Source: a bacterium (lineage in GTDB: Bacteria; Bacillota_A; Clostridia; Lachnospirales; Lachnospiraceae). From it: DNA of 64,000 nt. Positions 24,225 to 33,687 of the stretch are shown piece after piece. Both the position numbers and the translations under genes were made by a program. How positions within the stretch are numbered: the first letter of the stretch is position 1; each line of letters starts with the position of its first letter. The notes beneath the pieces are model-generated. The model saw only the letters and a list, made by a program, of their open reading frames with translations. It was not told where the DNA came from and did not search any database. The stretch lies in assembly GCA_004562915.1 (NCBI GenBank), contig SFQZ01000004.1:1-64000 (forward strand), written 5' to 3'.

Positions 24225-25154
24225 ATGCAAACACAATCAAATCTGGATCTGCGGGAGAATCGCTCTCACGGTACCAGTATTTTTCCTTGTGCATTTTATC
24301 TGTTTTTAGGAAGTGCAGTCCGTCTTCGCGTCAAACATCACTGGCACGAAGAGATTGAAATCATATATCTGAAATCCGGGAACTTTACCATGAGCATTAA
24401 TATGGAATCGTATGATATCACCCGGGAATGTTTTGTATTTATTAATCGGGGTGAGCTCCACAGTCTTCGCTCCACCACGCATAATTTTGAAGAACAGGCA
24501 ATTGTATTCGACCCGCAGATGCTTCGTTTTCAGAGTTATGACTCCATTGATGAATATATTCTTCAGCCCATTATTCAGGGAAATCTCACATTTCCCCGGA
24601 TTCTTGACTGTACGCATCCTGTTTTTCAATCATTTAAGCTGGAATACGAAAAAATCCACGATGCTTTTTGTCGGAATCAGGACTTTCGTACCACCGGCGA
24701 ACAGATCTATACCAATGATATTGTGGGCCAGCTGCAGATAAAATCAACTTTACTTTCCATGCTTGCTATTTTGATGGATCATGAAATGATGTGTCATAAT
24801 GTAAAGCTGGAGAATCAGCGGATCGAATCGATAAAAACTGTATTGGCCTACATAAGTACTCATTACCCGGAAAAGCTGTATATTCAGGATCTGTCTTCTC
24901 TGGTAAATATGAACGAGCAATATTTCTGCCGATTTTTTAAAAAGGCCATAGGGAAACCTCCCATTGATTATATCAATGATTACCGTCTGACCAAGGTTAT
25001 TTATCTTCTGGAAAATACCGAACAACCAATTACCGATATCAGTCTTGACTGCGGCTTCAATAATATGGGAAATTTTCAGAGACTGTTCAAAAGGAAGACC
25101 GGAACCACGCCGCTCCAGTACCGAAAGAACAGCCAGAGTAAAAAGTCAAAATAA
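24225..25154 (+). CDS. AraC-family transcription regulator (309 aa)
   Basis: An N-terminal cupin-type sensor domain carries KHHWHEEIEIIYLKSGNFTM (the sugar/effector-binding His-x-His-x-Glu pattern) and NRGELHSLRS. The C-terminal AraC/XylS DNA-binding domain has two helix-turn-helix motifs, ENQRIESIKTVLAYI...YIQDLSSLVNMNEQYFCRFFKK and ITDISLDCGFNNMGNFQRLFKRKTGTTPLQYRK. The ATG at 24225 has AGGAGG eight bases upstream; an in-frame upstream Met at 24168 lacks one. Divergent from spoIIM and directly ahead of the GH13 glucosidase gene, it probably controls that gene in response to an alpha-glucoside, which is an inference from position. Confidence 0.88.
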   Translation: MQTQSNLDLRENRSHGTSIFPCAFYLFLGSAVRLRVKHHWHEEIEIIYLKSGNFTMSINMESYDITRECFVFINRGELHSLRSTTHNFEEQAIVFDPQMLRFQSYDSIDEYILQPIIQGNLTFPRILDCTHPVFQSFKLEYEKIHDAFCRNQDFRTTGEQIYTNDIVGQLQIKSTLLSMLAILMDHEMMCHNVKLENQRIESIKTVLAYISTHYPEKLYIQDLSSLVNMNEQYFCRFFKKAIGKPPIDYINDYRLTKVIYLLENTEQPITDISLDCGFNNMGNFQRLFKRKTGTTPLQYRKNSQSKKSK

Positions 25155-25282
25155 CGTACTTTTATATCAGATTTACGGTAGCATCCTCTTTCAGGGTCAA
25201 GTATAATTAACGATAATCAAAGTCCCTCAGGGCACTCAAAATATATTTCGTATTTAATTTTTGACTTACAGGAGGAAGACAT

Positions 25283-26959
25283 ATGTTAGAAAAAAAATGG
25301 TGGCATGAAAAAGCCGCATATCAGATCTATCCAAAGAGTTTTTGCGATACCAACGGAGATGGTATCGGTGATTTGAAAGGTGTGATCAGCAAGCTGGATT
25401 ATCTTAAGAATCTGGGTGTGGATATTATCTGGCTCTCCCCGATTTACTGCTCACCTCTGGCAGATCAGGGATACGATATTTCCGATTATAAAAATATTGA
25501 TCCCCGCTTCGGTACGATGGAAGATATGGACGAGCTTTTAAAAGAAGCAAAAGCCCGTAATATGTATATTGTAATGGATCTTGTAGTAAACCACTGCTCG
25601 GACGAACATGAATGGTTCAAAAAAGCATGTGAAGATCCTGACGGAAGATATGGAAAGTATTTTTATATCGAAGATGTAAACGACGGAAAAATCCCCAACA
25701 ACTGGCGCTCTTATTTTGGCGGGCCTGTATGGGATAAGCTTCCGGGACATGAAGATAAGTATTATATGCATGTTTTCCACAAAAAACAGCCGGATCTTAA
25801 CTGGGAGAATCCTCAGCTCCGACGTGAAGTATATGATATGATCAACTGGTGGCTTGAAAAAGGAATTGCCGGTTTCCGTATTGACGCAATTATGAATATT
25901 AAGAAACCGGATATTTATACCTGTTATCCGGCTGACCGTGATGACGGACTGGCATCGATCCAGAATATGCTGCACGATGCTGTAGGGATTGATGAATTTC
26001 TTCACGAAATGAAAGTGGAAACTTTTGAAAAATACGGCGCCTTTACCGTAGGTGAAGTCTTTACAGACAGAGAAGATGCCCTTCAGGCCTTCATCGGCAA
26101 CGACGGTCATTTTTCTTCTATGTTTGATTTCAACGAAACCACCTTTGGAAAGAGCGAGGATGGTTGGTATGACTGTCAGTCTCCTGTATGGGGTGACGAT
26201 TATAAAAAATGTGTGTTCCATACGCAGAGAAAACTGGGAGATATCGGATTTATTTCCAATATTATCGAAAACCATGATGAACCCAGAGGCGTAAGCCACT
26301 ATCTGCCGGAAGGCTGTGTCAATGACACTTCCAAGAAGATGCTTGCTGCTGTTAATTTTATGCTGCGTGGTCTTCCCTGGATTTATCAGGGACAGGAACT
26401 GGGCATGACAAATGTGCATTTTAACTCAATCGATGAGATTGATGACTGCAGCACTCTGGATGAATATCAGGTAGCACTGGATGCCGGGCTCACTCCGGAT
26501 GACGCGCTGAAAGCTGTTTCTCACTACAGCCGTGACAACGCCCGCACACCATTCCAGTGGGATGATTCCGCCAATGCCGGCTTTACTACAGGCACTCCCT
26601 GGCTGAAAGTAAATCCAAATTATACAAAAATTAACGCGAAGGATCAGATCAATCGCCCGGATTCCATCTTTAACTGGTACAAATCCCTGATTGTCCTACG
26701 CAAATCACCGGAATATAAAGATGTGATCGTATACGGCGAGGTAGTTCCATATAAAGAAGAACAGAAAAATCTTCTGGCATACTATCGCAAAGGTACAGAC
26801 AAAACCTTACTGGTTGCTGCCAATTATCAGAATGAACCCCAGGATCTGGAACTTCCTGGAACATACAAGAAAGTGCTGATGAACAATCTGGAGACACTGG
26901 ATATTACGGGTCATACACTGCATATGCCCCCATTCCAGGCAGTGATTTTCGAAATGTAA
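25283..26959 (+). CDS. malL: Oligo-1,6-glucosidase / alpha-glucosidase, GH13 (558 aa)
   Basis: A cytoplasmic exo-acting GH13 enzyme (subfamily 31-like) hydrolysing alpha-1,6 or alpha-1,4 oligosaccharides. The four conserved regions are visible: DLVVNHCSDEHEWF, GFRIDAI with the nucleophile Asp, VGEVF with the acid/base Glu, and IENHDEPR with the transition-state Asp. KAAYQIYPKSFCDTNGDGIGDLKG, with a calcium-site-like loop, and QGQELGMTNVHF are typical of oligo-1,6-glucosidases and sucrase-isomaltase-like enzymes. Cys follows His in region I where Thr is usual, a small change. No signal peptide. AGGAGGAAG precedes the start. The AraC gene is 128 bases upstream, and a TATAAT at 25202-25207 with no good -35 suggests activator dependence. 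Confidence 0.92.
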   Translation: MLEKKWWHEKAAYQIYPKSFCDTNGDGIGDLKGVISKLDYLKNLGVDIIWLSPIYCSPLADQGYDISDYKNIDPRFGTMEDMDELLKEAKARNMYIVMDLVVNHCSDEHEWFKKACEDPDGRYGKYFYIEDVNDGKIPNNWRSYFGGPVWDKLPGHEDKYYMHVFHKKQPDLNWENPQLRREVYDMINWWLEKGIAGFRIDAIMNIKKPDIYTCYPADRDDGLASIQNMLHDAVGIDEFLHEMKVETFEKYGAFTVGEVFTDREDALQAFIGNDGHFSSMFDFNETTFGKSEDGWYDCQSPVWGDDYKKCVFHTQRKLGDIGFISNIIENHDEPRGVSHYLPEGCVNDTSKKMLAAVNFMLRGLPWIYQGQELGMTNVHFNSIDEIDDCSTLDEYQVALDAGLTPDDALKAVSHYSRDNARTPFQWDDSANAGFTTGTPWLKVNPNYTKINAKDQINRPDSIFNWYKSLIVLRKSPEYKDVIVYGEVVPYKEEQKNLLAYYRKGTDKTLLVAANYQNEPQDLELPGTYKKVLMNNLETLDITGHTLHMPPFQAVIFEM

Positions 26960-27000
26960 TGTTTTGACGCTCTGATATCTGTTTGCAATAAGTTTATTGA

Positions 27001-27026
27001 CTGCGGGAATAATATCATTCCCGCAG
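27001..27026. terminator. Bidirectional terminator between malL and dacF
   Basis: A perfect 10-base stem CTGCGGGAAT/ATTCCCGCAG with loop AATATC separates convergent genes. The flanking T-runs are weak on both strands. Confidence 0.65.
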
Positions 27027-27041
27027 CCTCATCCCTTTCTG

Positions 27042-28307
27042 TCACTTCACGAAACCAAAATGTTTCGCTGCTTTTTTCAGGTAATCCAGGAAATTCGCTT
27101 TTCTCACATCTTCCGTACTGACCAGTTCTACCGTTCCAATTTCTTTTCCATCCAGTGTATATATTGTTTTCCCGACTACATCTCCTTTTTTTATAGGCGC
27201 TTTCAGGTTTTCTGTGTATTCTGTTCTTTTTTCTATCTGATCCAGATTGCTTCCCTCTGTATCCAGATATCGGAATGTTTCTTTATATTCACAGGAAACT
27301 TCTTCCTTGACTCCTTTGCTGATCTTTGCAGGTTTCGGTGTTTCAGGATCTTCATCGATATATAAATTACAGATTCCAAACCCATAGTTCAGCATAACCG
27401 CTGCGTCTTTAAATCGCACTTTGTGATCCGGTGCTCCCATTACAACAGCAAGCAGCATAATATCTCCTCTTTTTGCTGCCGCAGACACACAATATTTTGC
27501 GGTGCTTGTGCTTCCTGTTTTCAGACCGACACATCCATCATAACTTCGCACCAGTTTATTGGTATTGGTTAGACAGAATTCTTTCGATCCCTGAGCAGTC
27601 ACATGTGTAATGTTTTCCATCCATATGGAAGAATACTCTAATATTTTCGGAAATCGACTGATCAGCTCCCGGGACATAAGCGCCACATCACCGGCGGAAG
27701 TATAATGGTTCGTTGAATCTGTCAGTCCACAGCAATCTTCAAAATGTGTATGTACCATTCCCAGCTGATTTGCTTTCTCATTCATTCTTTTCACAAATTC
27801 ACTTTCACTGCCGGCTATATGTTCTGCCATAGCTACAGAAGCATCGTTTCCCGAAGCAACCACGATACATTTGATCATTGTTTCAACGGTCTGCTTTTCT
27901 CCTTCTTCCAAAAACACCTGAGAACCGCCCATACTTTTTGCATATGCGCTGGTTGTAACCTCTTCCTCCATCTTCAGATTTCCTTTTTCCAGTTCTTCAA
28001 AAATCAAAAGTAACGTCATGATTTTTGTGATACTTGCCGGACTTCTTTGCTCCTGGGAATTCTTTTCATAGAGTACTTTACCGGTCGAAATCTCCAGAAG
28101 AATAACACTGGGCGCTTCTGTCTGAACCGGTGCCTCCGAAGTATCCTGTGCATCTTGCTGTGTCTGTTCTTCCTGTGTCTGCTCCTCCTGCGTCTCATAA
28201 ATTATCCGGGACGATAACTCCGATACTCTTTCAAATTGCCCCCAGATTCTGATCGGTTCCAGAAAAAAAGTGATTGCCAGCAACAGGCTGACGCCGATTT
28301 TTTTCAT
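27042..28307 (-). CDS. dacF: D-alanyl-D-alanine carboxypeptidase, DacF-like (421 aa)
   Basis: A secreted penicillin-binding protein of the S11 family that trims the terminal D-Ala from peptidoglycan stem peptides. It has a signal peptide or anchor (KKIGVSLLLAITFFLEP), a Glu/Gln-rich repeat linker (EEQTQ twice, about residues 40-54), then the catalytic domain with Ser92-x-x-Lys95 in SPASITKIM, Ser152-Gly-Asn154 in VASGNDAS and Lys263-Thr-Gly in LKTGSTSTA. A C-terminal beta-rich domain (PBP5_C-like) follows. Length matches. The ATG at 28307 has GGGAG; an upstream TTG is not favoured. DacF in Bacillus is encoded near spoIIA and acts in cortex synthesis; proximity to spoIIM-xerD is in keeping. 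Confidence 0.9.
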   Translation of the reverse strand: MKKIGVSLLLAITFFLEPIRIWGQFERVSELSSRIIYETQEEQTQEEQTQQDAQDTSEAPVQTEAPSVILLEISTGKVLYEKNSQEQRSPASITKIMTLLLIFEELEKGNLKMEEEVTTSAYAKSMGGSQVFLEEGEKQTVETMIKCIVVASGNDASVAMAEHIAGSESEFVKRMNEKANQLGMVHTHFEDCCGLTDSTNHYTSAGDVALMSRELISRFPKILEYSSIWMENITHVTAQGSKEFCLTNTNKLVRSYDGCVGLKTGSTSTAKYCVSAAAKRGDIMLLAVVMGAPDHKVRFKDAAVMLNYGFGICNLYIDEDPETPKPAKISKGVKEEVSCEYKETFRYLDTEGSNLDQIEKRTEYTENLKAPIKKGDVVGKTIYTLDGKEIGTVELVSTEDVRKANFLDYLKKAAKHFGFVK

Positions 28308-28376
28308 ACGATCTCCCAAAAATTCTTTATTTTACTATACGATTCCGTTTCCTTTTTTATGTTATGATTTATCAAC

Positions 28377-28405
28377 TTGCTAATTATCAGATTTTTAGAT
28401 ATAAT
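28377..28405 (+). promoter_or_regulatory. Promoter of the capA-like gene
   Basis: TTGCTA (28377-28382), 17 bases, TATAAT (28400-28405). Downstream in the leader an 8-base hairpin ATCGGGAC/GTCCTGAT with loop TTTC lies at 28435-28454. Confidence 0.6.
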
Positions 28406-28486
28406 ATGATGGAAATTTCAAACCAAAATTACGAATCGGGACTTTCGTCCTGATATTTTCAACATACACGAGAAACAGGAAATCAT

Positions 28487-29761
28487 ATGAATCAGAGAGA
28501 TTTAGAATACGAAAAAAGACGCAGGCGCCAGAAGCTTAGACGCCAGAAACAGGTTCGCCGGCAGAAAATGATACTGCTAGGTGGTACGATCATTTTTATT
28601 GCAGTGCTTTCCACTACGATCGGCATTGTGTCCGCCCGACATAAGGCTGCAAAAGAAGCCGCAAGACTGGAAGAACTGCAGTTGCAAAAGCAAAAAGAAC
28701 AGGAAGAAGCTCAGAAACTGATCGATGCCAACACGGTACATCTGGTTGCCGTCGGTGATAACCTGATTCATGAACATATTTATCATTCAACAGACACCTC
28801 GCAGTCTGTATGGAATTATGATCATCTATACACCAATATTAAGGATGATATCATTTCTGCTGATCTGGCTGCTGTGAACCAGGAATGTATTTTTGTAGCT
28901 AATCACTCCAAGGTATCGGCGTATCCCTCATTCGGTTCACCGACAGAAATCGGTGACGCATTGGTAAATGCGGGATTTGATATTGTAGAACATGCAACAA
29001 ATCATGCATTTGACAAAGGAACTTCCGCAATTCATGAAACGCTTGATTACTGGAAATCCAGTCATTCGGACATCAAAGTACTGGGGATCCATGACAGTCA
29101 GGAATCTGCCGATACCATCACTACCATTACATGTAAGGATATCACCTTCTCTCTGCTTAATTATACCGGCACGATCAATGGAGAGGAATATGACGCAGTG
29201 CCATCTTATATGATTGATTTTCTCAGGTCCGAGAAAGTCACTGCAGATGTTGCCAAGGCAAAAGAAGCCGGTGATATGGTCATTGCATTTTTACACACTG
29301 GGGAAGAATATTCCACTGAACCCAATCAGGATCAGAAAAACTTTCTTCAACTTCTGCTCTCACAGGGTGTGGATATTGCCATCTGTTCTCATTCCCATGT
29401 TTTACAGAATTATGAGACTTTGACGGATGACCAGGGAAATAAAATGCTTGTATATTATTCTCTTGGCAATTTTATTTCCACTCAGAAAGAACCCGAATGC
29501 CTTCTCGGAGGTATGGCGGATATTACGATTACCAGGAATCCACAGACCAGAGAGTTATCGATTTCCGATTCACAATTGATTCCTCTGGTAACACATTATA
29601 ATTACGAAAAAAATGAATATTCCGTATATAAACTTGAAGATTATACAGAAGAACTTGCCGGTGAGCACAGTGTGCATGAAGAAACCAGCGAAACATTTAC
29701 TCTGGAAAGCTTAAAACAGCAGTATGAAGATGTGCTTGCCCAGCAATACACGTATGATTGA
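28487..29761 (+). CDS. CapA-family (PgsA-like) metallophosphatase-fold protein (424 aa)
   Basis: A membrane-anchored CapA/poly-gamma-glutamate-synthesis-type protein. A very basic N-terminus (residues 10-27, many Arg/Lys) precedes one membrane helix (about 29-49), then a charged coiled stretch to about residue 80, and the calcineurin-like fold with AVGDNLIHEHIYH, LAAVNQECIFV, GFDIVEHATNHAFDKG, IAFLHTGEEYS and CSHSHVLQNYE. These His/Asp/Asn positions match the CapA family. Known members bind or process poly-glutamate capsules, but no pgsB/pgsC genes are nearby, so the substrate is unknown. A strong terminator follows the gene. Confidence 0.87.
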   Translation: MNQRDLEYEKRRRRQKLRRQKQVRRQKMILLGGTIIFIAVLSTTIGIVSARHKAAKEAARLEELQLQKQKEQEEAQKLIDANTVHLVAVGDNLIHEHIYHSTDTSQSVWNYDHLYTNIKDDIISADLAAVNQECIFVANHSKVSAYPSFGSPTEIGDALVNAGFDIVEHATNHAFDKGTSAIHETLDYWKSSHSDIKVLGIHDSQESADTITTITCKDITFSLLNYTGTINGEEYDAVPSYMIDFLRSEKVTADVAKAKEAGDMVIAFLHTGEEYSTEPNQDQKNFLQLLLSQGVDIAICSHSHVLQNYETLTDDQGNKMLVYYSLGNFISTQKEPECLLGGMADITITRNPQTRELSISDSQLIPLVTHYNYEKNEYSVYKLEDYTEELAGEHSVHEETSETFTLESLKQQYEDVLAQQYTYD

Positions 29762-29769
29762 TGCATATG

Positions 29770-29819
29770 AAAAAGGGATAAGGATGAAACTCATAAAAGT
29801 TTTTCCTTGTCCCTTTTTT
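29770..29819. terminator. Strong bidirectional terminator
   Basis: A 15-base stem (AAAAAGGGATAAGGA with TCCTTGTCCCTTTTT, one G-U pair) ends in T-runs on both strands, closing the capA-like gene and the convergent CmpB-like gene. Confidence 0.88.
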
Positions 29820-29834
29820 AACCTGTAAACAAGA

Positions 29835-30422
29835 TCATCTCTGGATAAACAGCAATACCCTTGTCCTGATTTCTTCCACTTTTTTGGGAAGTCTCTCGTG
29901 TTTTGCCATGAACAGATGGAGAGAAAAATCAAACGTATATACCAGGATCACCACTGCTGACAATATCATTCCCGCCCGGTAAGGATAACTGTCTGCAATC
30001 ATCTCTACAAACTTTTGGAGGAATGCAAAAAGTAATACGGTATAAAATCCCCATGCAATGGTACTTTCCAGACAGATAATCCCCTTATAATTAAATGGTT
30101 TCTCGTTGTAGTCCCACCAAACCTGACCAAGAAAGTGCTTCATTACAATCGCTGTAATATATTCCAGTCCCGTAGCCAGGGTCGCACCTGCTAAATATAA
30201 AAATAGATATTGTCCTCCCAGCGGCTTCAGAACCGCAAAAACAGTTAAAGCTCCCACTGCATAGATTGGACAAAACGGGGAAAAAGCAAAGCCCCTGTTT
30301 GTCAGTTTTCTGTTGCAGAACGACATATAAATCGACTCTACAACCCAGCCCAAAAAGCTATAAATAATAAACCATTGTACGAAATGGTATAAATCCGTTC
30401 CGTATACTGCATGTGTCCACAT
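29835..30422 (-). CDS. CmpB-like membrane protein, putative ABC transporter type IV (195 aa)
   Basis: A small polytopic membrane protein of the family annotated as putative ABC-transporter type IV (PF06541/CmpB-like). The signature is present: FLGWVVESIYMSFCNRKLTNRGFAFSPFCPIYAVGAL, and later WWDYNEKPFNYKGIICLESTIAWG. About five helices are predicted. No ATPase partner is adjacent, and I know of no demonstrated function for the family. It stands alone between a strong terminator and the rpsU region. Confidence 0.8.
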   Translation of the reverse strand: MWTHAVYGTDLYHFVQWFIIYSFLGWVVESIYMSFCNRKLTNRGFAFSPFCPIYAVGALTVFAVLKPLGGQYLFLYLAGATLATGLEYITAIVMKHFLGQVWWDYNEKPFNYKGIICLESTIAWGFYTVLLFAFLQKFVEMIADSYPYRAGMILSAVVILVYTFDFSLHLFMAKHERLPKKVEEIRTRVLLFIQR

Positions 30423-30586
30423 AGTTTCCCTCTCATTTCTGAAAATTCTTTTTTTAATTTTCTGTCAGACAAATCTGGTTTCATTGTTATTTTTGATGGT
30501 GCCATTCTATCATAGAAAAATTGAAAAATCCATCGAAAACAGGGAATATTAAAGAAAACTTCAGAATTATTTAGATTTCGTTACGC

Positions 30587-30622
30587 AAAAAAGCAATTCC
30601 CATATTCGGAAATTGCTTTTTT
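30587..30622 (-). terminator. Terminator after rpsU
   Basis: AAAAAAGCAATT/AATTGCTTTTTT arms (12 bases, small bulge next to the loop) form a classical hairpin flanked by A- and T-runs, about 30 bases after the rpsU stop. Confidence 0.85.
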
Positions 30623-30651
30623 TATGGCATTACGCCCCACTTGCACAAAAA

Positions 30652-30828
30652 TTAATTATATTTACGTTTTCTTGCAGCTTCAGATTTTTTCTTACGACGA
30701 ACACTTGGTTTCTCGTAATGCTCTCTTTTGCGGATTTCCTGCTGAATGCCGGCTTTAGCACAGCTACGTTTAAATCTACGCAGAGCACTATCTAAAGTTT
30801 CGTTTTCTTTTACGATAACGTTTGACAT
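30652..30828 (-). CDS. rpsU: 30S ribosomal protein S21 (58 aa)
   Basis: Small basic ribosomal protein of the 30S platform near the anti-Shine-Dalgarno region. The reading frame gives MSNVIVKENETLDSALRRF at the start, then KRSCAKAGIQQEIRKREHYE and a Lys/Arg-rich tail ending RKRKYN, the full S21 pattern and length. AGGTG lies seven bases before the ATG and a second stronger AGGGAGG about 14 bases before it. It is a monocistronic unit with its own promoter and terminator, between alaS and the CmpB-like gene. Confidence 0.97.
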   Translation of the reverse strand: MSNVIVKENETLDSALRRFKRSCAKAGIQQEIRKREHYEKPSVRRKKKSEAARKRKYN

Positions 30829-30850
30829 AGTCTCACACCTAACCTCCCTC

Positions 30851-30878
30851 CAGTTGTAGATTGTGCAGAATACAACTG
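30851..30878 (-). promoter_or_regulatory. Hairpin in the rpsU leader
   Basis: CAGTTGTA/TACAACTG arms (30851-30858 and 30871-30878) with a 12-base loop lie just before the AGGGAGG of rpsU. Position next to the ribosome binding site suggests a translational control element, possibly S21 autoregulation. Confidence 0.4.
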
Positions 30879-30905
30879 TTTGGGTATTTTATTGCACTGA
30901 TATTA

Positions 30906-30933
30906 ATTATATCAGATTTTTCTAATACGTCAA
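30906..30933 (-). promoter_or_regulatory. rpsU promoter
   Basis: On the minus strand TTGACG (30933-30928), 16 bases, TATAAT (30911-30906). Confidence 0.75.
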
Positions 30934-30974
30934 CAGATTTTTCTCAGATTTTGTAAATTTCTATAATCTGTTTT

Positions 30975-33614
30975 TTATGCCAACTGTTCTTCCACAAGCT
31001 CAGGGATCCTGGCAATTGCTTCCCCGATTTTTTCCGGTTTCTTCCCGCCGGCCTGTGCCATATTCGGACGACCGCCGCCGCCTCCGCCTACAATGGCTGC
31101 TGCTGCTTTGATCAGGTTACCTGCATGAGCACCCTTGTCCATAGCGCCCTGAGTAACCATAGCCAGAAGACTTACTTTACCATCTTTTGCGGATGCCAGA
31201 ACAACGACACCTTCACCCAGTTTTTCTTTCAGCTGGTCTCCCAGATCTCTCAGCGCATTCATATCTACGTCAGTTACAGCAGATGCCAGGACTTTCACAC
31301 CTTTCACTTCCACTACCTGATCCATAACATCACCAAGAGATTCCTGAGCCATCTTACTCTTCAGGGATTCATTCTCACTGTGCAGTTCTTTTACTTCTTT
31401 CTGCAGATGTGTGATCTTTTCCTGAATCTCAGCAGGAGAAGTTTTCAGCATTTTTGCGATATTGTTGAGATTGGTCTCCATTTCTTTATAGTACTCAAGA
31501 ACGTTATTACCGGTAAGCGCTTCGATACGACGGACACCTGCTGCAACACCTGCTTCGGAAACAATCTTAAACAGTGTGATTGCAGAAGTATTTGCCACAT
31601 GGGTACCACCACAAAGCTCGATTGAGAAGTCGCCCATGGATACCACACGTACCTCATCGCCGTATTTTTCACCGAACAATGCCATAGCACCTGTCTTCTT
31701 CGCTTCTTCAGTTCCCATGATCTGTGTTTTTACTTCCAGACCTGCCTGAATCTCTTTATTCACCAGCTCTTCCACTTTGGCGATCTCTTCCGCTGTCATC
31801 GGCTGGAAATGAGCAAAGTCAAAACGAAGTCTGGTAGGTGTAACAAGAGAACCTTTCTGCTCTACATGGGAACCAAGAACTGTTTTCAGGGCTTTCTGAA
31901 GCAGATGGGTTGCACTGTGATTCTTACAGGTATCTGCACGGCCTGCCGTACAAACTTTCAGTGTCACAGCTTCACCTTTGGAGATCATACCGGATTCCAT
32001 CGTTCCTACATGACCGTATTTGCCGCCGCGGAGCTTTATGGTGTCTTCTACACGAAATACACCGTTTTCTGTAGAGATCACACCTTTATCACCTTCCTGA
32101 CCACCCATAGTAGCATAGAATGGAGTATGTTCTACGAAAATCGTTCCGCTCTGGCCTTCCATCAGGGAATCAACGATTTCTGTTTCGGTTGTCATAACAG
32201 TTACTTTGGAAGTATCTTCCAGTTTATCATAACCTGTAAATTCTGTTGTTATGGAAGTGTCGATTTCATCATATACAGTAGCATCTGCTCCCATATAATT
32301 GGTCACTTCGCGAGCTGTACGGGCACGCTCTCTCTGAGCATCCATCTCTGCATGAAAGCCGTCTTCGTCGATCTGATATCCCTTTTCTTCCAGAATCTCT
32401 TTCGTCAGATCCATCGGGAATCCATAAGTATCATACAGTTTGAAAGCATCAGAACCACTCAGCGTATTCTTTCCTGCTGCTTTCATATCTTCTTCCATAT
32501 CGTTCAGGATTTTAAGACCCTGATCAATAGTTTTATTGAACTGATTCTCTTCGTTTGTCAGTACATTCAGGATAAAGTCTTTCTTTTCTTCCAGTTCCGG
32601 ATAGCCGTCTTTGGAACCTTCGATTACCGTTGCACTCAATTTTGCAAGGAACTGTCCCTGGATACCAAGAAGACGTCCATGACGGGCTGCACGACGGATC
32701 AGACGGCGAAGAACATAGCCTCTTCCTTCATTTGTCGGCATAACACCATCGGAGATCAGGAACGTAGCGGAACGCATATGGTCTGTAATCAGACGGATGG
32801 ATACATCCGCATCACAATCTGCACCGTAAGTCTTTCCTGCGATCTCGCAGACTTTATTTCTCAGAGCACAGATGGTATCCACATCAAAAATAGAATCCAC
32901 ATCCTGTACAACAACGGCCAGACGTTCCAGACCCATACCGGTATCGATATTCTTCTGTTTCAAAGTCTCATAATGACCTTCCCCATCATTTTCAAACTGG
33001 GTAAATACGTTGTTCCAAACTTCGATATAACGGTCACAGTCGCAGCCTACGGTACATCCCGGTTTGCCGCAGCCATACTTTTCTCCTCTGTCATAGTAAA
33101 TCTCGGAACATGGACCGCAGGGACCTGCACCGTGCTCCCAGAAGTTGTCTTCTTTACCAAAACGGAAGATACGCTCAGCCGGAATACCTACTTCTTTGTT
33201 CCAGATATCGAAAGCTTCATCATCTTCCATATATACAGATGGATAGAGACGGTCAGGATCCAGACCTACCACCTGTGTCAAAAACTCCCATGACCATGTG
33301 ATTGCTTCATGCTTGAAGTAATCACCAAAAGAAAAGTTTCCGAGCATCTCAAAAAAGGTACCATGGCGGGCAGTTTTACCTACATTTTCAATATCACCGG
33401 TACGGATACACTTCTGGCAGGTAGCCACACGTGTTCTCGGCGGGATCTCTGCTCCTGTAAAATATGGTTTCAGCGGAGCCATACCTGCATTGATCAGCAG
33501 AAGACTCTTATCATTCTGCGGTACAAGCGAAAAACTGTTCATAACCAGATGTCCTTTGCTCTCGAAAAAGTCCAGAAACATCTGACGAAGTTCATTTACT
33601 CCATACTTTTTCAC
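30975..33614 (-). CDS. alaS: Alanyl-tRNA synthetase (879 aa)
   Basis: Charges tRNA-Ala and edits mischarged Ser/Gly. The class II catalytic core shows NSFSLVPQNDKSLLLINAGMAPLKPYF and RTRVATCQKCIRTGDIENVG. The editing domain has the zinc site HSATHLLQKAL and CGGTHVANTS. The C-terminal Gly-rich GGGGGGRPNMAQAGG belongs to the C-Ala domain. I start at the GTG at 33614: GAGGAGG lies upstream at good spacing and the protein then begins VKKYGVNELRQMF (as M-KKYG), as in homologs. The frame extends to 33686 but that stretch contains the ribosome binding site and the promoter. Length 879 is normal. It lies 73 bases downstream of tyrS. Confidence 0.97.
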   Translation of the reverse strand: MKKYGVNELRQMFLDFFESKGHLVMNSFSLVPQNDKSLLLINAGMAPLKPYFTGAEIPPRTRVATCQKCIRTGDIENVGKTARHGTFFEMLGNFSFGDYFKHEAITWSWEFLTQVVGLDPDRLYPSVYMEDDEAFDIWNKEVGIPAERIFRFGKEDNFWEHGAGPCGPCSEIYYDRGEKYGCGKPGCTVGCDCDRYIEVWNNVFTQFENDGEGHYETLKQKNIDTGMGLERLAVVVQDVDSIFDVDTICALRNKVCEIAGKTYGADCDADVSIRLITDHMRSATFLISDGVMPTNEGRGYVLRRLIRRAARHGRLLGIQGQFLAKLSATVIEGSKDGYPELEEKKDFILNVLTNEENQFNKTIDQGLKILNDMEEDMKAAGKNTLSGSDAFKLYDTYGFPMDLTKEILEEKGYQIDEDGFHAEMDAQRERARTAREVTNYMGADATVYDEIDTSITTEFTGYDKLEDTSKVTVMTTETEIVDSLMEGQSGTIFVEHTPFYATMGGQEGDKGVISTENGVFRVEDTIKLRGGKYGHVGTMESGMISKGEAVTLKVCTAGRADTCKNHSATHLLQKALKTVLGSHVEQKGSLVTPTRLRFDFAHFQPMTAEEIAKVEELVNKEIQAGLEVKTQIMGTEEAKKTGAMALFGEKYGDEVRVVSMGDFSIELCGGTHVANTSAITLFKIVSEAGVAAGVRRIEALTGNNVLEYYKEMETNLNNIAKMLKTSPAEIQEKITHLQKEVKELHSENESLKSKMAQESLGDVMDQVVEVKGVKVLASAVTDVDMNALRDLGDQLKEKLGEGVVVLASAKDGKVSLLAMVTQGAMDKGAHAGNLIKAAAAIVGGGGGGRPNMAQAGGKKPEKIGEAIARIPELVEEQLA

Positions 33615-33657
33615 TGTTTGTTCCTCCTCATAGTCAAAATTCATCAAACTAAATTTC

Positions 33658-33686
33658 ATTCTATCACACTTATTCAGGTGGTGCAA
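33658..33686 (-). promoter_or_regulatory. alaS promoter in the tyrS-alaS gap
   Basis: On the minus strand TTGCAC (33686-33681), 17 bases, TAGAAT (33663-33658). No terminator is visible after tyrS, so alaS could be made both from this promoter and by read-through. Confidence 0.6.
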
Positions 33687-33687
33687 T

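Noticed and set aside
31809..33293. Long plus-strand frame (494 codons) over alaS
   Set aside because: Antisense shadow of alaS with the same Cys/Phe/Thr-rich composition as other shadows.
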